Below are positions 50,201 to 61,707 of a stretch of 64,000 nucleotides of DNA, piece by piece. The notes beneath the pieces were generated by a model. It saw nothing but the letters and a program-made list of their open reading frames with translations. It did not search any database and was not told where the DNA came from. The position numbers were made by a program, and so were the translations under genes. Position 1 is the stretch's first letter. Each line of letters opens with the position of its first letter. Origin of the DNA: Andrena cerasifolii (lineage: Eukaryota; Arthropoda; Insecta; Hymenoptera; Andrenidae); assembly GCF_050908995.1 (NCBI RefSeq), contig NC_135119.1:21171001-21235000 (forward strand), given 5' to 3'.

Positions 50201-50929
50201 TTCAGTAAACACACATGGGTCAGCCAGGAGATGTTTAAATTCGATTTCCTCGCGCGAGGAACAGTAAATACACCCCTCGTTTCCATTCGTCTTTGCATCA
50301 TGCTCGGCCTGTCTGTTCCCCGACCGTTCGAAGGAGAAAAGCGTCCGATCTCGTTCCAGCAGCATTATCCTCCGTCCTCCCAGCGACTCCTGACTCTCGT
50401 TGTTGTTGCAACACGTATCTCGACTTATTCCCGCTCGGGTAACAGCTGACTGTTCTCACATTCTCGAACAACGGATAAGCAAGCAGAGAATTTGCTCGAG
50501 AACCATTCCAGCCGGTTCTTGTTGGCTTTGCCTCCGCCTCGATAGCTGGAGAACCTTGGACCTTTCTCAGGTCCTGGCTTTAATTAACTTTTTGGGTGGG
50601 GTTGCCGCTTTAATTAATCGTGTACCTTATTATCTTTTTTCTTCTTCCATTTTCCCTGTGGACACAATCTGAGAGCGGGGACAAGTAATATATATATATG
50701 TAGGATTTTTTTCTGAGAAATACAAACTTCGCTTAACTTTTGTTAATCAGCTTTTGATATTCTATAAATGAAATTTCAATTTATGTAATACAACTACATT
50801 TCTCGAATTTAAAAATACTTTCGTATTTATTACACTAATCGAGTTACAACAAAACAATTTCAAGGAATGAACTCATGAGAAAGATGATACTGTCAGTTTA
50901 GGGAGATAGTAATTTTCAGTATTCAACGA
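47297..50929. other. Unique DNA with CpG-rich island 48600-49690
   Basis: Three-register overlapping frames in the island (48607-49701) are composition artefacts as far as I can see; no domain recognised. A perfect 10+1+10 palindrome lies at 49340-49360. Confidence 0.45.
49340..49360. promoter_or_regulatory. Perfect palindrome, possible dimer binding site
   Basis: AGTTATCACC-T-GGTGATAACT is a perfect inverted repeat with a single central base, inside a CpG-rich island. Each half contains GATAA, a GATA-factor core. Function is inference. Confidence 0.35.
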
Positions 50930-50931
50930 TA

Positions 50932-52011
50932 AGGTAATTGTGGGAAAGATGCCGCATTGGAAGAGACGTCGCACCTTCGGTATTTCAGGGTTATCGGTAG
51001 TAAAATACAATACTTTCGATTTTATTTGCTTCAGGCTGTTAATTTAGGTTAGATTAATAAGCGAAAGCGTGTTTCCATTATTACTTTTAAAGATTTTGCT
51101 ATTTTTCGAGGTAAGCCTACCGGACTTTGCCTCAATAGTTATACGTTGAGTTTATTTTTGCTATCGTAGTAGTTAAAAATTCATAGCTTTTCGTGATATA
51201 ATTTTTGTAATACGTTAAAGGAACTGTGTGTCAGTCACATTCAACATAGCACTTGGAAATACGAAAGTGCGGTGTGTCTCTCCCGGGCGTTTGGGATAGA
51301 TGCCGCACTTTTATACACACTGTATCGGAAGGTACCTAAGTCGACTAAATGATGTTTTTAATGTTAAAAATACAAAAAACTGTTTCAAAATAGATACCGT
51401 AATATCCCAAGGCAAATTATTTATTTTTTAATGAGAACTCTAATCCAAACATATTTGTGGCCTTTTTACTCTTTTTTCACATTTTATTTTTATTTTATGC
51501 GTAAGGAGTATGGAAGGTTAAAGAAAAGACAATTAAATTTAGAAAAGCAGAAATAATATGTGTACCTATTTATTTTTCCAATTTTATTGTATTTTATAAC
51601 TGTATAAATTAAAAAGATGCTTCCTTTTACTTCACTTTTACTATATTTTTTTAAATAAAAAGTTAAAATTAACAAGTTTAAATGAAAAATTAAACGTTTT
51701 TCGAAATGCGGCAAGATGTGCGGCGTTTCTCTAAAAAAAAATGGATGTTTTTAGTTTCAATTATTCAAGGGTGACAAATATTATAATTTTAATTTTCTTT
51801 AGTGCTAGTAGTAGCACAAGATGTTCAACTAATAATATGTACCCTAGTAGCATTTACTGTTGGCATTTTGATGGCCAACTAATTTCCAACTTGGGGATAC
51901 TGTGGACCAACCAGAAATGCTACTAGAGTATCCTTGGAAAAAATTTTAATAGCAAAATTTAGACCCGGTGACAATTTTGCGTAAGGTGCGGCAACTCTCC
52001 CACAACTACCC
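50932..52011. mobile_element. ~1.08-kb TIR element with TA duplication
   Basis: Left AGGTAATTGTGGGAAAGATG and right (reverse complement) GGGTAGTTGTGGGAGAGTTG match over most of 25 bp through GCCGCA. TA flanks both sides (50930-50931, 52012-52013). Subcopies of the GATGCCGCAC motif occur internally at about 51298 and 51705-51728. The interior is AT-rich and non-coding and has been invaded by a smaller element at 51842. Confidence 0.82.
51842..51928. mobile_element. 87-bp MITE nested in the 50932 element
   Basis: CCCTAGTAGCATTT at the left pairs with AAATGCTACTAGAG at the right; a second paired block is TTGG...CCAA. TA on both sides (51840-51841, 51929-51930). Very short but complete-looking. 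Confidence 0.8.
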
Positions 52012-52013
52012 TA

Positions 52014-55000
52014 TATTTTTCCATCATTGAATTTAAATCATTATACGATCTTCAGTACTTTTCCTGTATTTTCACGTTGCAACTAATGAAAAGTTCTAGC
52101 AAGTTGCGAACACTAATTTCCCAACGATTTTGCTACCAGCTTCGCGCTCCCGTGAATGAAAACCTGAATCCGGTGAACGCGTACAGTGTCGAAACACCGA
52201 AGAATGCGCCACGATATAGCTTTAATTGAAAGTTTAATCTAATTACATAATGGAGGTTCGTTAGAGGCGCGACTCTATGGGATAAGTAGCCGTATCGATT
52301 CCGTGGTTGGCTATTGGTTTCCAATTTCGTTAGTGAATACGCTTTGCATTGAAATCGAACCAGTAGCGTGGCAGGATACATCGAAGCGTTGTACGTATTC
52401 GATGTTACCTGCTAAAGAACCAGAGATAGTACATATAGGTACCTAAATGCTTCATATGATCGTTAATTGAAACTGTAAAAAATCCACCACAGCTGACTAG
52501 CATTTTAAATCACATATGCAGACACAGTTAATTACAAGCATTAGGTACTACTTGCACATAGGTCCATTCATTATGCCACTTTAACATTTACCGCATGGTT
52601 TCGAGTTTCGACATGTATCCACATCGATATTTCCTGAAGAGCATCGAAAGTATTGTCCGAGAGTTCCAAATGCCCACTTTCGAAGCAAATCAAGCTCGAT
52701 GTGTGCTCAGTACTACAAAACTTTTGCGCCACTCAAAAGTGTTAACGCAAAGAAAATGGTAAGTATTACCAGTTCCACAGAAAAGATAATTCTTACCGAG
52801 AAATAAAGGTTCGATCACAAACGATTGCCCGGATCCCCCACGAAATGGCAACACCTAATTCCCTTCACGACGTTGATGCACTCTAGCGGCCGCGCCGCGG
52901 TGCGCCATCCTACTTTGGAGATTGTGATGATGTGTCAAGCGGAAGTTGGACAGGACGTCTCGGGATAATGTGGAGGCGGGTGGGCCGCTTGGTATCTCGG
53001 AGCTCATAAGTTCAGGGGCACGGGCTGAGCCTTTGGGATTGCGCGGCGCTGTCACGTGCCGACGAGTTGTATCGATATTAACGACGACAAGTTGAGACCG
53101 TGCGCCGTGGACACGCGAACCCGACAGTCACGGAGATTACATACTTTTTTTCAACCCCCTCCCCCCGGCCACGGCCCGCCGCCCGGGTTACAAACAGCAT
53201 AATTATTCCCGCGACACGTTTCCACTCGATAAAGAATAATCTGATGATGTTTTTTAAAACGACACCGTCGGGGCGAGAAATCGTTTCTTCTGCGTCGCTC
53301 ATTTCCCCTGGCCCCGTCGTTATGCGCTTTTTCATTCCCCGCTTGTCACGGAACACGCGTTTAACCTTCGCTTCGAGCTCTCCCGTCGTCCTGCCCCCTT
53401 TTATCTGCCCTCCCCACCCTAAATCCTTGCTTTCAGAGCAATTAGCGCTCAGTGTTTGCTTTCAGTGAAATTGCGCAAAGTGGTTGGCTTCGAAAATATT
53501 TCAGCGTTTGAGACGCTTTGTCTTTCGGTGGCGGTGGGTGCCTACTTTGAATGTAGTGTCGTTGGTTGGTCACCATCGCTATTGCAAACGTGGCGTTAAT
53601 TGTATAATTATATTGCATCGATTGCTTGGGGGGGATTTGTGGAGTCGGTTAACACGCTCAGCACCACGGTGGAAATTCATATTTGGTAGGAGAATCGCTG
53701 AAAAGTAGATCGCGATATTCAGTTATAGGACAATAGTAGTTGTGTCATATTCTTTTTAATTTCAGCTCCCTTCTGGTTCTGTTTTGCTCTCGACGATGAG
53801 TCGAGAAATACCTTTTTGCTGCGAAGGGAAGTTTCACTTTTGAGATATATTTTTATTAAGGTAGTTAATAAATAATCTACTAAATTCAAGAATTCTTTCA
53901 AATTTCGTTCGACACTAGTTTGGAGTACAAGAAACCGTTGTACAAAGTTTAAAATCGATTTACCACATAGTTATTGAGAAATTGTTAATTAAAATTGACG
54001 CAATTTTAGCACAGTGGTATATGGCGGAGTCGAAGAAAGAGGGTTACAGTTTCAGTTTTTCTCCTGAAACAGGAAAACTATATTCAAGAAGTGTACCTAC
54101 TAAAATTGGCACAAAAGTACATCGAAGTGTCAGGATATGATTTATTAATTTCGGCAAAACTGACCACATGGTTTAGTAAATGCCCATAAAAAATAAGTTT
54201 ACTTGCAAATTTTTTAGAAACTACGTAGGGCAGTCAACGTGGCAAAGTCGCACAATGGATATGTTTATTAGACATTTAAATAACGAACGACGATTCAAAT
54301 TCATATGAACATTTTTTCTGACATTTTGGTTTTAAAAGAAGCTACGAATGAATGCGACGTTGTCAGATCTGCTGCTCCAATTCACTACGCTAACCAATTT
54401 AATATTCTATTTTCGTATTAAAATTATTTATATTAACATTGAACTTTTTAAAATATATACATATACACATGATGTTACAAATTATTATTATTCTTTCCAT
54501 AATATCAGACTACTTTATATTTATCGTTTATTACCCAACTCTAATTTGACTAATATAGTTGGTTAGGAACTACCTTAAGCCTGTTTCTTCTAAGCTTTCA
54601 ATTTTTCTTTTTAAATTGGACAGGATAATGTTCCACTTATTAATTCATGTGTTGTGGGTTCTCTTTATCTCCATAATTTGTGCATGTGTTCAGTCGTTGA
54701 AACCAAATCTGTCTCTGGATCGTCAAATTACATTGGTTTTCAAATGGAAGCGTGAAATCTCAACAGAACAGACGGAAAATTTAACATTTTGCTGAGTAAT
54801 AGTTCACAATTGAATGATTTTACATGCGAAATTATTGTAATTTATACTTATTTCATCAGGCGTTACAGAGTTCAAGAAGGTGTGGGTGTATGTATGTACC
54901 TATAAACGAAACATGGAATTTAGAATTATATATTTTAATTTATTCGCGGAGATAGTGAATGAAATACAAAAATTTGTGAATATTTTTAACGAAATATTGG

Positions 55001-55898
55001 CACGAGTTAAAAAAAAATGCAAACAAATCGAAAATCTCTTACAACAGATTTTTTTAACACGAGTATATTTAAATATTATTTTTATACGACACATCTAGCA
55101 GAAGTCTGCGTCTTGAGACTGCGACGTGTTAAAAAAAAAAAAAACATTTACTACGTAGCCAAAAGTTGGCAGAACAGATAAGATACTTCCAAACGTTAAG
55201 TACCAACTGGCTCGTGACTCTTGCGCCGATGAAAACAATCGCCCGCGAAATATCGCTAGGGAAATGGACTCTATCGGTCCAATCAAACGTCGCGGTCCCG
55301 ATCGGTTATTACGGTCGTGACAATTTCAGAAATTCAGCAACGGTATTCCATCCAGCCCCCGGCACTCGTTTCCGAGAATCGCAGAAATTGCTGGCGAAAT
55401 ATTTCGGCCTCCAATGCGACACGATTAATCCGAAAAGTGAGGCGCAATATCCGAAATTACGGCACACATTTCTCTCGTTCTATCCGCAATAACGACGAGG
55501 AAACGACGGAACCCCGGGACAGCGTATCCTACGATTAATGAGACGCTGTTTCCGCACTTTGTTTCGTGCCCCCCCTCGTACACGCTTTGAACAACAATCC
55601 CCCCCTCCCCCCCCCCCTATCCACCCGCCCACGTCGACGTCGCAAATTTTCCGCGCTGCACGTTCGTGTAACGCGAATTACGCGGCCGTGTGCCTTATTA
55701 ATGCATCTGGATCGCTTGGTTCTCGTTTGATGGAGGATCGCGAACTAATATTTCGAAGGGGCTTGTAATTGCGTTCGAATGACGTTTGATCTGTTGCCTT
55801 TTACGCCATTGCTATAGCATAAATTAATATCTAGTGCAGGAGCTAGTTGAGAATGGGAATGTGAACAGGCATTGCTGTCTTTGAAGATAACCACTGAT
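52014..55898. other. Unique DNA with two CpG-rich islands
   Basis: Islands at about 52840-53650 and 55160-55760 contain overlapping frames without domains. At 55599-55630 C-runs give a canonical minus-strand G-quadruplex pattern. The intervening 53700-55130 is AT-rich with nothing recognised. Confidence 0.45.
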
Positions 55899-56473
55899 AA
55901 GGGGAGGACACCATGAGGTAGACACCGATTTTGACGAGCCTTGGCACGATGGATCTATGTCGAAAATAAGTAAATAGGTGTCGGAGAGTTTCTGCCAATG
56001 GGCCTTAATAATAAAGATATTTACATGGAAATTATTAATAATTTCATAGTGGCCGTGGGGTTCTAATGGGTAAAAATCCCACACTACCCTGGCGCCCCCG
56101 GGGATTCTCCTCTGAAGGAGGCGGGGTGCCTTTTGAAGATATCCTGAAGCTGAAAAAAAATTATAAAAAAAAATAATTTATTAAAAAAAAATTTATAAAA
56201 TTTATTTTTAACGTAACATCTACAATAAACATCTTCAAAAGGCACCCCGACGCCTCCAGAAGAGAATCTCCTGCGCACGCCAGGGTAGTGTGGGATTTTT
56301 ACCCACTAAAACCCCACTACCACTATGAAATTTTTAATAATTTACGTGTAAATATCTTTATTATTAAGGCTCATTGGCAGAAACGCTCGGGCACCTATTT
56401 ACTTATTTTCGACATAGATCCATCGTGCGAAAGCTCATCAAAATCGGTGTCTACCTCATGGTGTCCTCCCCTT
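55899..56473. mobile_element. 575-bp foldback element, 243-bp arms
   Basis: Left arm 55899-56141 and right arm 56231-56473 are reverse complements with modest divergence, around an A/T-only-like loop. Reading outward from the centre, both arms encode a similar ~60-residue stretch beginning MWDFYPL and containing NIFIIKAHWQK and TYLLIFDIDPSC. That follows from arm homology; no known domain is recognised. The right arm ends 19 bp before the next TIR element. Confidence 0.85.
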
Positions 56474-56492
56474 GTGTGTGCACTTGTCGGTA

Positions 56493-56880
56493 CCGTCAAG
56501 GACCCAGTTCCTGATCACTTAAGAGTAACTACAGCGGGTTTTTAAACGTGTAAAGGGAAAACTTAACCAAATTTAAAAGATTTTTTGTTATTTCAGCAAA
56601 TCTATGTTTTATCTTTAATTTAGCACTTAAAAAAGTGCACACGTAGTAATAATTATTTTATAATTTAACTTTGAAAGTGAAAAATGCAAAGGGAGCAGTT
56701 TTTGATGAAATTTGCACGTTTCACTATGAACTATCAAATTTTGCGTATAAATTTCAAAATACTTCATAATTATTTAGTAATTTTTTAGAATAAATTTGTA
56801 TCATAATAAGCTTATTATTTGGTTTATTTTCCTAAACTGATCAGGAATTGGGTTCTGATCAGGAACTGGGTCCTTGACGG
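56493..56880. mobile_element. 388-bp TIR element with TA duplication
   Basis: CCGTCAAGGACCCAGTTCCT... at the left is a perfect 25-bp inverted match to the right end (...GGAACTGGGTCCTTGACGG). TA flanks both (56491-56492, 56881-56882). Just inside the right end the CTGATCAGGAA-TGGGT part of the TIR is duplicated in tandem. The interior is AT-rich. Tc1/mariner-group MITE. Confidence 0.9.
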
Positions 56881-57096
56881 TAGAGGGAGAAGTGGTAGTT
56901 TAGAAAGTGGGTGTAGGACATATCGTATTTCGCTATGACCTGTTTTTAGTTACTTTTCCGCTCTAAATCCACCGTAACAGTGCTGCACTTTCAAAAATAT
57001 TAAGAAATACCCTGCACTGTGGATATTTCGAATAATACTCGGATCAAAGCGTATGAGGTATATAGAGGCGCGGATTTGGAAATTTGACGCCCCTAA

Positions 57097-57270
57097 CAAG
57101 GGAAGATCCCGAACCCGAAAATTCAAAAAAATCTGAAAGTTTGTGAATACGCAGGGGATCTCCTCCTAACTACAACCCAAATTTTGTTTGCTGCCCAAAT
57201 TCACTCTAGGGGGTGAAATTAACTCCTGAAAATTCGGCTATTTTCCGATTTTGTGTTATAACTCGCGAAC
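57097..57270 (+). mobile_element. Half copy of the 38588-39020 foldback element
   Basis: CAAGGGAAGATCCCGAACCC through TTTTGTTTGCTGCCCAAATT, CCTGAAAATTCGGCTATTTT and TATAACTCGCGAAC matches the left arm of the 38588 element. The right arm is absent, so this copy cannot fold. Confidence 0.88.
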
Positions 57271-60200
57271 AAATAGTTTAACTATGAATATTAACAAAAA
57301 AAAAAAAACAAAATAGGAGAAACTTACCTGAATGATCTAAATAATAAGTTTAGCTTTCCCAGGGTATACGATTACGTGTTACTGCTCAGTGTCGCTCAGT
57401 AAAATAAAAGATACAGTATACACATGTAACCGTGTAAAGCAAACTTTTTGGAAATGTTTGTGGAAGTGGGCAGAAGGCGTGTTACTTTCATGACGCTGTT
57501 ACGTTTGTTGCCGCTCTCCCCTACTGAATGAAATTCCAAACTACCTATTTATGTGTACATACTTCCAAGGTAATGCAAAAATTTTCAACCTCACTTGCAG
57601 AACTCTTGGCTACAACTCTAGGCAACACAGGCTTGAAATGTGACGTGTATTGCAGAAGCTGATCGTTCGATCACTTTCCGCGTGGGTCGTCATTGTGCAT
57701 TAATGGTATTGCTGTGTCACTTGATACTCGTCCTAGCAGTGGTTAGCAAGCACGTGTACTCGCACCGGAAAATGCACGAATGACAAGCGTTTCTGAATTA
57801 CACCCTCCCGTTTACCAAGCTCTGCCATAGCGGGCACGTGCACGTGCAACGGGGAATGCGAACATGTCCCGAATACCTGCAGACCGCCTTGCGCTGCACA
57901 TTTGTCTTATAGTTTCGGAGATATTTTAACTCGTGCCTGGGTAACCTGATTCTGCGGCACAAACGGCGCCTTAACGTCACAAACGTCACGGCGGCTTGTC
58001 CTTTAAATTTAGCATTGTACAGAAACGTATACAGTTCCTGTACAGAATTTGGCATTTATAGGTGCTTCAATTTGAAATGTCACTGTGGAATGTTAATTGG
58101 AAAAGTTCTAGGTTCGGTAGCTGCGGGGAATGGCAGGAGACCCAAAATGTGTACAGACACACACGCACACAAGTGAAAAAGTTAATATTAGTTATCTGAA
58201 ATTTAGAATTCCGACCATTAGAAACGAACTTTTTGATACAGTTAAAGGTTATCGTGCTGCTGCATATTAATTGCACCACGCGAAGTTATTAAGTAGTATT
58301 CGGTGGTATCCTAAATATCTCGTGGATACCTTAGAACCACCATCATTGCATAATTCTTGCTGTGTACAATATTAAAATGTTTAAAATACTGTAAAGTGAA
58401 TTAATACATCTTATCATGTAATTACAAGGTATTTTTACTAAATTACATTTTGTATAATTTGGAAGAAACACACACTTTGGTGTAATAGTTGCTGTTTTAC
58501 AGTGCTTAACAGGCATTATAGTGAATGCAGCAATTTACTTTAGCAAAATTAATACTTAAGAAATAGTATTCGGTATAAAGTAATGTATGTAACCAAAGTT
58601 TTCAATGTTTTTTGCTTAGGACACTCTCAGTTTGAGGAGCTCCGTTATTGGAAGTTAGTAACGATCAAATTTCCAAATATTCTTAGATAAAAAAAATGCA
58701 AAGTGTAATTGTAATTTACTTAAACATACTGTGCATTGAATTAATTCCTATTCTCTCGTTTGTTGCAGGTAAGAAATAAAATGTTCTTCGATCACTGACG
58801 CAATCCAAGCCGGTAAGCTCTTAACCTTTAATTATATACACACCGTTAAAATAATTCTTCATTATTCCGTAACTCCGCGCCTCGAAACGTTCCGAACACA
58901 CCTGAATAATTTCTGATTACGAAAATGGCTCCAGTTTAATCGATATTACATAGTCTGACCTCATATTGACAAAACTTTCATGAACCATGCCCTTAATGGA
59001 TATCAGTCACTATGACGCACGTATCAGTTGTTGCGTCGCAACAGCGAACTCGTAAAACCAACAGGTAACACGTAATAACTGTTTCCAAAATTAAAATGTC
59101 CATTTCTACAAGCTTATACCACGAAGCCGCCTCAACTCACGCCTCAAATAAATATGAAAATTTGAAACGATAGCGTACTCTTTCTAATCACGCCGAACAT
59201 TATGAGTAAAGCCTGCAATTCAAATTGACGATGCGCGTGGCGCAAGTTTTTGAAAAATGGTCCGTTAAGTCGGCCAAACCTATCCATGTGATTGCTGAAA
59301 AGTTTTGCACAAAACGTAAAAACGGACCCCTCGCTTGGTTAATTTTTCATGCACAGGATGCAAATACCTCGCCGACGTCAGTGGAGATGTTAATATCTAT
59401 TTAACACTGCGTGTTACTGTTGGACAGTGAAATCTGATGAACTATATAAATACATTAATTAAGAGTATTTCCTGTGCAGCTGTATGCGCTTATTAATTTA
59501 CAAGCAACGTAGCAGGAGGCGCATCTTAAAAATTGTATATTTTATGCATTTCCTTTCACATCCTGGTAATAAAATTCAATTATTTGGATTTCCGCGAGCT
59601 CCCAGCGGTTTTCTTAAATAAAGTCTACTGCTTGTTCATTTCGTGCGGTGCTTGGCTCATCGCGGCGCCGACCGAGCCGCATTTCCCCTTCGTTTCCGTT
59701 TTCCGTAAGCAAAACCCCTCGTGGATCCGTTTCCTTCGCGTTATTACGTTCGTTCCCGAGTTCAAGACGATTTTTCGATATTCACCGCCGAGGGTAATGA
59801 TAACCTTCTTACGGATATTCAGCCATCGTCGCCGCTGTAAATAGCGTCCAATTATATCGAGGGTATCTGCGCACCCTGAACACCACTACCGAGCTTATTC
59901 GTATTCAGAAAAGATACCTGAAAATGCGGTCGAATTTAATTTAATACACATCCGAATGTACCACATAGGAATCTGACTACGTAGCAGCGAAATTATTCAT
60001 TCATATTTCTTCTCGATACATTAAAATTTCATTGGGAACACTTTCAATTTAGACCTGTTGAAATTATGATTTTTATAAATCACGATCATATATATGGAGA
60101 GATCTCGAAGATTCCTATACTTGCCGATGTGGTGGATGATTCCGCGAAATTGTTTCACGGAGTTACTAAGTTAAGCGCTCGCACCGTCCTGCGCACATTA

Positions 60201-60740
60201 CAATAATAAATGTTTCCGTCCTGCAATATATTAAGACAGTGAAACGAGAAATTAAGACCCGTAAACTAATTCTTCCGCCAGACGTGTGCGAACGGTTCTA
60301 CGTAATTTCCTGTTGAAAATTTTAACAGCACGGATAATGAAGTTCCCTTGAAGGCCGCGTTTACATAATTGCAAGACAAGCTTTGCCCGTAAGGAGAGTA
60401 CAAGGAGCGTGGGCGCCCCCGTAATTTTTCTAAATTCGAGGTCAGAACGGAAGACAGCTGCCTGGAGCAGTGTGTACTCTGCCTCACGCTGAAAATTATA
60501 CTTAAATATTTGCGTTTCCACATTTTTCAGGCGGGTTACTCCTCGCCAGAAAAGTCGGGTACCTGCGGAGGGGTTGAAGCGACGTCCGTTTCCTCGCGAG
60601 CCAGTCGAAACGCAGTGGCACGTCCCCTTTAATTCATTTTATTCTTCGCCCCTGACTTTCCCTATAATTATTCAATAAGTTCCAAAGTAAAGCTTGCTTG
60701 ACGTCTAAAATCTCATTCTACATAGTAAATTATCTATAAA
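57271..60740. other. Unique non-coding DNA
   Basis: Frames at 57798-58055, 59533-59844 and 60252-60523 have no recognisable domain. The notable signal is the tandem splice-site motif at 58768/58769. No repeats found. Confidence 0.45.
58751..58774 (+). promoter_or_regulatory. Candidate recursive splice site (ratchet point)
   Basis: A pyrimidine-rich stretch ending TCGTTTGTTGCAG is followed immediately by GTAAGA, so an acceptor and a strong donor are juxtaposed with no exon (junction 58768/58769). This is the ratchet-point arrangement known from long insect introns. A second donor-like CCG|GTAAGC follows 44 bp later (58812/58813), giving either a 44-nt recursive exon or a microexon. The ATG in that 44 nt is closed by TGA after four codons, so a coding exon from it is unlikely. 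Confidence 0.4.
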
Positions 60741-61015
60741 AAATTAAAACATGATTTCGGCGCACAAGTGTTCGGTTAATTAAAAGAATAAAAGCTAATT
60801 TGCACATATAAGAAGTATCATCTTCCGACGTTTCGGTCAATATTTAGACGTAACATGTTACATATAAGCATACGCAGTATTTAGTTATTCAAACTTTCCT
60901 TGATAAAGGTCTAAATATTGACCGAAACGTCGGAAGATGATACTTCTTATATTTGCAAATTAGCTTTTATTCTTTTAATTCACCGAAACTGTGCGCCGAA
61001 ATCGTGTTTTAATTT
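60741..61015. mobile_element. 275-bp foldback element, ~107-bp arms
   Basis: 60741-60848 and 60910-61015 are close reverse complements (AAATTAAAACATGATTTCGG, AATAAAAGCTAATTTGC, AGAAGTATCATCTTCCGACG). A 61-bp loop separates them. No target duplication identified. It lies 56 bp before a hAT-like MITE. Confidence 0.85.
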
Positions 61016-61070
61016 TTTAAAAAAAATTTACGGTCGAAATTCCAACTTCATTAAAGAAAAGTATCCGTGT

Positions 61071-61259
61071 TAGGGCTGTCCGGGTACTCGAATATTCGAG
61101 CAGCTTTAAATTTGGACCGAGCCGAGACTCGGTTTTCTCTTTCAATTCGGGCTACCCGGATTTTTCGGGCCGCCCGGATTTTACGAGTACCTGGCTCGGC
61201 CCGGTCGGTCTAGCCAAACCAGGCTCGGCTCGCTTTATTCGAGTACCCGAACAGCTCTA
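61071..61259. mobile_element. 189-bp hAT-like MITE
   Basis: Ends TAGGGCTGTCCGGGTACTCG and (reverse complement) TAGAGCTGTTCGGGTACTCG differ at two positions. Flanking octamers ATCCGTGT and ATCTACAT match at four positions and differ by transitions at four, compatible with a decayed 8-bp duplication. The interior repeats CCCGGATTTT and GGCTCGGC motifs. Its terminus resembles the 26099-26407 element. Confidence 0.75.
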
Positions 61260-61705
61260 ATCTACATCATCTCAGGACGCTATTAAGAGTGACTGTTGCA
61301 CGTTTCGGTGCCATTTAACATGTTTTATGCCACCGCAGAATTTCAGATTCTCAATTTCATGAAACGACAGGTAACTATCTCCGAAAATCCTCTTCTCCCC
61401 TGATTCTCGCGAAATCAGATCTCTAGTGACGCTTTCGCGTCTACCAGCAGCCAAATAAACCTGGAGGAGGGGACGCAGTTGTCGAAACGAATCGCCGGCA
61501 GGATATCCCGAAGTCCAGCGAGTCGATTCCAATGGGGTCGCTCTCGAGAAGGCCGGGCAAACAGTTTTAAAGAGCCGCAGCGTCCTTTTCGGAGACGAGA
61601 AGAGAAACGGATAAACGGTGCAGGGCGAGAACGAAGGGTGGCCGGGGGGTAGAGACGTCGAGGCGAGAGCGTAGAGTGCGCGCGGAGAAACCGGGCAAAC
61701 AGGAA
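61260..61705. other. CpG-richer unique DNA
   Basis: The last part (61540-61700) becomes purine-rich like the end of the window. The TIR element at 61708 therefore seems inserted into a purine-rich tract that resumes after 62780. Confidence 0.5.
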
Positions 61706-61707
61706 TA

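Noticed and set aside
55824..56545. Pair of similar divergent 85-86-codon frames as a duplicated gene
   Set aside because: Their similarity follows from the inverted arms of a foldback element; no domain and no sign of coding constraint.
57321..57340. Minus-strand CAG|GTAAG tandem site
   Set aside because: The upstream sequence is not a convincing pyrimidine tract.
60820..60945. Hammerhead-ribozyme-like CCGAAACGTCGG motif
   Set aside because: The GAAAC core is present but no CTGATGA box or closing stems could be placed; the sequence is explained by the foldback arms.
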